A stretch of DNA of 64,000 nucleotides from Bradyrhizobium lablabi (GTDB lineage: Bacteria > Pseudomonadota > Alphaproteobacteria > Rhizobiales > Xanthobacteraceae), in the NCBI RefSeq assembly GCF_018129385.1, contig NZ_JAFCLN010000004.1, positions 124,001 through 188,000 of the forward strand, written 5' to 3'. The stretch's first letter is position 1; each line of letters opens with the position of its first letter. The translations under genes were made by a program, and so were the position numbers. Under the pieces are notes generated by a model that saw only the letters and a list, made by a program, of their open reading frames with translations, did no database searches and was not told where the DNA came from. This document shows, in pieces, positions 62,592 through 64,000 of the stretch.

Positions 62592-63383
62592 TTAGCCTAG
62601 ACTGTGGTCGTCCGCGAAGTCGTTTCCGGCCACGCTCATTTCGATGCTGTTGAACTGGATGTTCGCACCCTGAGTGATGGTCTGGTTGAACGCGGACTGG
62701 TCGATGATCGCGTCGGCGGTCGCGTGGACGCCGGTCGCCGAGTCGCCGATAACGTCTTCCATCCTCGCGTCGAGCTTGACGTCGCCGCCTTCGGCCTTGG
62801 CGTCGAACTTCACGTCGCCGCCCTTGCCGTCATACGACAGATTCGCCAGCGAGAAGTCGTTGTCGACCAGATTGTTGACCTGATCGATGTTGAACTGGTT
62901 GCCGTCACCGTCGAGCTTCTGGTTCACCACGTCCGGCATGATGATCGAGCCGGTAACGCAGCTGAGATCCGAAAGATCGATGACCGGGCTGCTCAGTCCG
63001 TCGGCCTTGAGGTCGAGGTCGATGTTGACGTCCACATTGACCTTGGTGTCGACGGTATTCTCGACCTTGTTCTCGACACTGTTGTCGATGTCGTTGTCGA
63101 CCTTGTTGTCGACGGTGTTGTCGACCTTGTTCTCGACCTCGTTCTCGTTGCTGTTCTTGTTGTCGTTGCTGTTCTTGTTGTCGTTGTCGTTTTCGTTGTC
63201 GTTCTCGCTCTTGGAGTCGAGCGACTGAACGGCGAGCTGAGCCTGGGCTTGCGCCTGGCCCTGACCCTGGCCCTGGCCCTGAAGCTGTGCCTGAAGATTG
63301 GCTTGCTTCTGGTCTTGATCCTGATCTTGCTTCTGGTCCTGATCCTGGTCCGGATCCTTACGGCGCGGCTTGTAACTCGACAT
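62592..63383 (-). CDS. Asp/Asn/Gln-rich low-complexity protein, probable secreted
   Basis: A 263-residue protein with successive simple repeats: DQDQxQ (11-27), QG/AQ (30-47), DNxN/NSN (60-82), then VENKVDNTVDNKVDNDIDN-type 4-residue repeats (83-115), VNVDVNIDLDLK, and a non-repetitive C-terminal half with DGxGNQFNIDQVNNLVDND and QSAFNQTITQGANIQFNSIEMSVAGNDF. It has no signal peptide and one Cys. The C-terminal half echoes the Asn/Gln-rich style of the 639-residue protein downstream, so the two may be co-secreted. GGGAG precedes the ATG. It has its own terminator. No family recognised. Confidence 0.75.
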   Translation of the reverse strand: MSSYKPRRKDPDQDQDQKQDQDQDQKQANLQAQLQGQGQGQGQAQAQAQLAVQSLDSKSENDNENDNDNKNSNDNKNSNENEVENKVDNTVDNKVDNDIDNSVENKVENTVDTKVNVDVNIDLDLKADGLSSPVIDLSDLSCVTGSIIMPDVVNQKLDGDGNQFNIDQVNNLVDNDFSLANLSYDGKGGDVKFDAKAEGGDVKLDARMEDVIGDSATGVHATADAIIDQSAFNQTITQGANIQFNSIEMSVAGNDFADDHSLG

Positions 63384-63499
63384 GATGCACTCCCGTTGGG
63401 TAGGAGCATCGCGCCGCCTCGGAGATCGCTGATCTTCTACGTCTGCGATGACCGATGCATAACGATGCGGTTAACGTCGGGACTACCGACTGCGATCCC

Positions 63500-63517
63500 C
63501 TCGTAAGTTTTTACGAG
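63500..63517. promoter_or_regulatory. Perfect 18-base palindrome
   Basis: Arms CTCGTAA and TTACGAG around GTTT, 117 bases upstream of the Asp/Asn/Gln-rich gene. Position and symmetry suit a dimeric regulator site. Confidence 0.5.
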
Positions 63518-63732
63518 ACTTCGCAGCGTTAAGGTTGCTCATGAGTTAACAATGGACTAGCCGCACATTCGGGGATGGTGCTTCATCGCGGCATAGCGCG
63601 GTGGAGTTATTCGGCTAGTTGCGCCGGCCTCGCGCGTCGCTCGATCGACGAGCGCAATGGCGCCCGTCGGCCGAGAGCCATAACTCGAACGAGGTATAAC
63701 AAAGGGAGGACTAGCCGTTCGAGTGACGGCGC

Positions 63733-63748
63733 CTATCCGTTCGGATAG
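63733..63748. promoter_or_regulatory. Perfect 16-base palindrome
   Basis: Arms CTATCCG and CGGATAG around TT, in the same intergenic region, 350 bases from the repeat-protein gene. Could be a regulator site or a weak transcript hairpin. Confidence 0.4.
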
Positions 63749-63894
63749 TGCAGCATCGCTGCAATTGTGCAAATATTGTCCCGTTACAGATAATAGCGCG
63801 GCGAAGGAAAAGTTCACTACGCACGTCCAAGTTGTCCACCAGAACCTCGTTGGCTGGAGGAAAACTTCGCTGTGCATCGCCTCCCGCGAGGCGT

Positions 63895-64000
63895 TCAGGA
63901 AGGAGGTTTCTCGGTCGAACGCAGGTGGCTTTCGAGACGGGGCAGAAATTCCCAGATGTCGCGGTTGATGCGGGTCATGTCCTTTGTGGTCTTGACCATG
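63895..64000 (-). CDS. C-terminal part of an unidentified gene (or a very small gene)
   Basis: On the minus strand an open frame enters from beyond the window and ends at 63895: TKDMTRINRDIWEFLPRLES, then HLRSTEKPPS. It has normal codon use and a plausible helical C-terminus. An ATG sits at 63999, so it might also start here. Product unknown; it is upstream of the secretion locus on the same strand. Confidence 0.45.
   Translation of the reverse strand, partial: MVKTTKDMTRINRDIWEFLPRLESHLRSTEKPPS

Larger units (their letters stand above)
63384..63894. other. Intergenic region upstream of the repeat-protein gene
   Basis: About 500 bases with no supported gene, relatively AT-rich, containing two perfect palindromes (listed) and several TTAAC/GTTAAC boxes. 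Probably the promoter region of the secretion locus. Confidence 0.55.

Noticed and set aside
62592..63383. CRISPR-like or tandem DNA repeat array
   Set aside because: The repeats are in-frame codon repeats of variable length without spacers of constant size; they encode a protein.
62604..63506. Plus-strand frame rich in Val/Leu, antisense to the Asp/Asn/Gln-rich protein
   Set aside because: It is the reverse image of GAC/AAC/CAG repeats. The minus-strand gene has the ribosome site, a non-repetitive C-terminal domain and a terminator.
63557..63877. 106-codon minus-strand frame upstream of the repeat-protein gene
   Set aside because: No ribosome site, atypical composition and palindromes inside; more likely promoter region.

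Overview
The window reads as a chromosomal segment of a high-GC alphaproteobacterium, most likely Bradyrhizobium or a close relative in the Nitrobacteraceae. The grounds are the dense set of TRAP and ABC uptake systems, a ChvE-GguAB-type sugar transporter, a class III adenylate cyclase fused to TolB-like and TPR parts, DUF1289 and DUF4167-type small proteins, and dispersed palindromic repeats that I recognise from bradyrhizobial genomes. No rRNA, tRNA or CRISPR array was seen.

Layout. 1-1771: end of a TRAP permease gene followed by an amidohydrolase. 1886-8224: periplasmic cyclohexadienyl dehydratase, a secreted alpha/beta hydrolase, a small secreted protein, an HpcH/HpaI aldolase, a LysR regulator and two SDR enzymes. 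8251-13620: signalling and envelope genes (adenylate cyclase, PAP2-like phosphatase, PAS-less sensor kinase, DUF1289, retropepsin-like protease). 13625-19888: a complete TRAP transporter (SBP, DctQ, DctM) with a divergent OmpR-type two-component pair. 19915-21665: glutathione S-transferase and dusA.

21622-27416 is an accessory island inserted at the 5' end of dusA. It carries a hipBA module, a decayed gene, a two-TM protein and a DUF2971 protein. It is bounded by a 43-bp imperfect direct repeat of the dusA 5' end and also contains a 48-bp copy of the 3' end of the adjacent sugar-permease gene. No integrase remains.

27373-39042: two sugar-uptake systems on the minus strand. One is ChvE-GguA-GguB. 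The other is a CUT1 ABC transporter without its own ATPase, co-transcribed with an MDR dehydrogenase, a YihV-like PfkB kinase and a YihT/LacD-like class I aldolase, with an SDR upstream and a divergent DeoR regulator. This looks like a pathway for an unidentified polyol, ketose or sulfosugar. 39108-43823: VOC protein, small proteins, nitronate monooxygenase, an SDR lacking its catalytic Tyr, and an AraC regulator.

44037-55034: an aromatic CoA-thioester cluster that fits aerobic 2-aminobenzoate (anthranilate) degradation: aryl-CoA ligase, two-domain monooxygenase/reductase, enoyl-CoA hydratase, SDR, flavin monooxygenase, arylformamidase-like hydrolase, cupin, Rid-family protein, aromatic-type ABC binding protein and a MarR regulator. 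Five similar 21-bp inverted-repeat sites sit in front of every operon of this cluster, which suggests a single MarR regulon.

55258-63383: a type I secretion locus on the minus strand. Its exporter ATPase has a poly-Gly linker and a Gln in place of the H-loop His. With it are an HlyD adaptor, a GNAT-TPR protein and two unusual repeat-rich, signal-peptide-less proteins that are probable cargo: a 639-residue protein with a recurring GDY...N.I.Q.N...D.D motif and a 263-residue Asp/Asn/Gln-rich protein. This is the part of the window most likely to hold an undescribed system. The window ends inside a further minus-strand gene.
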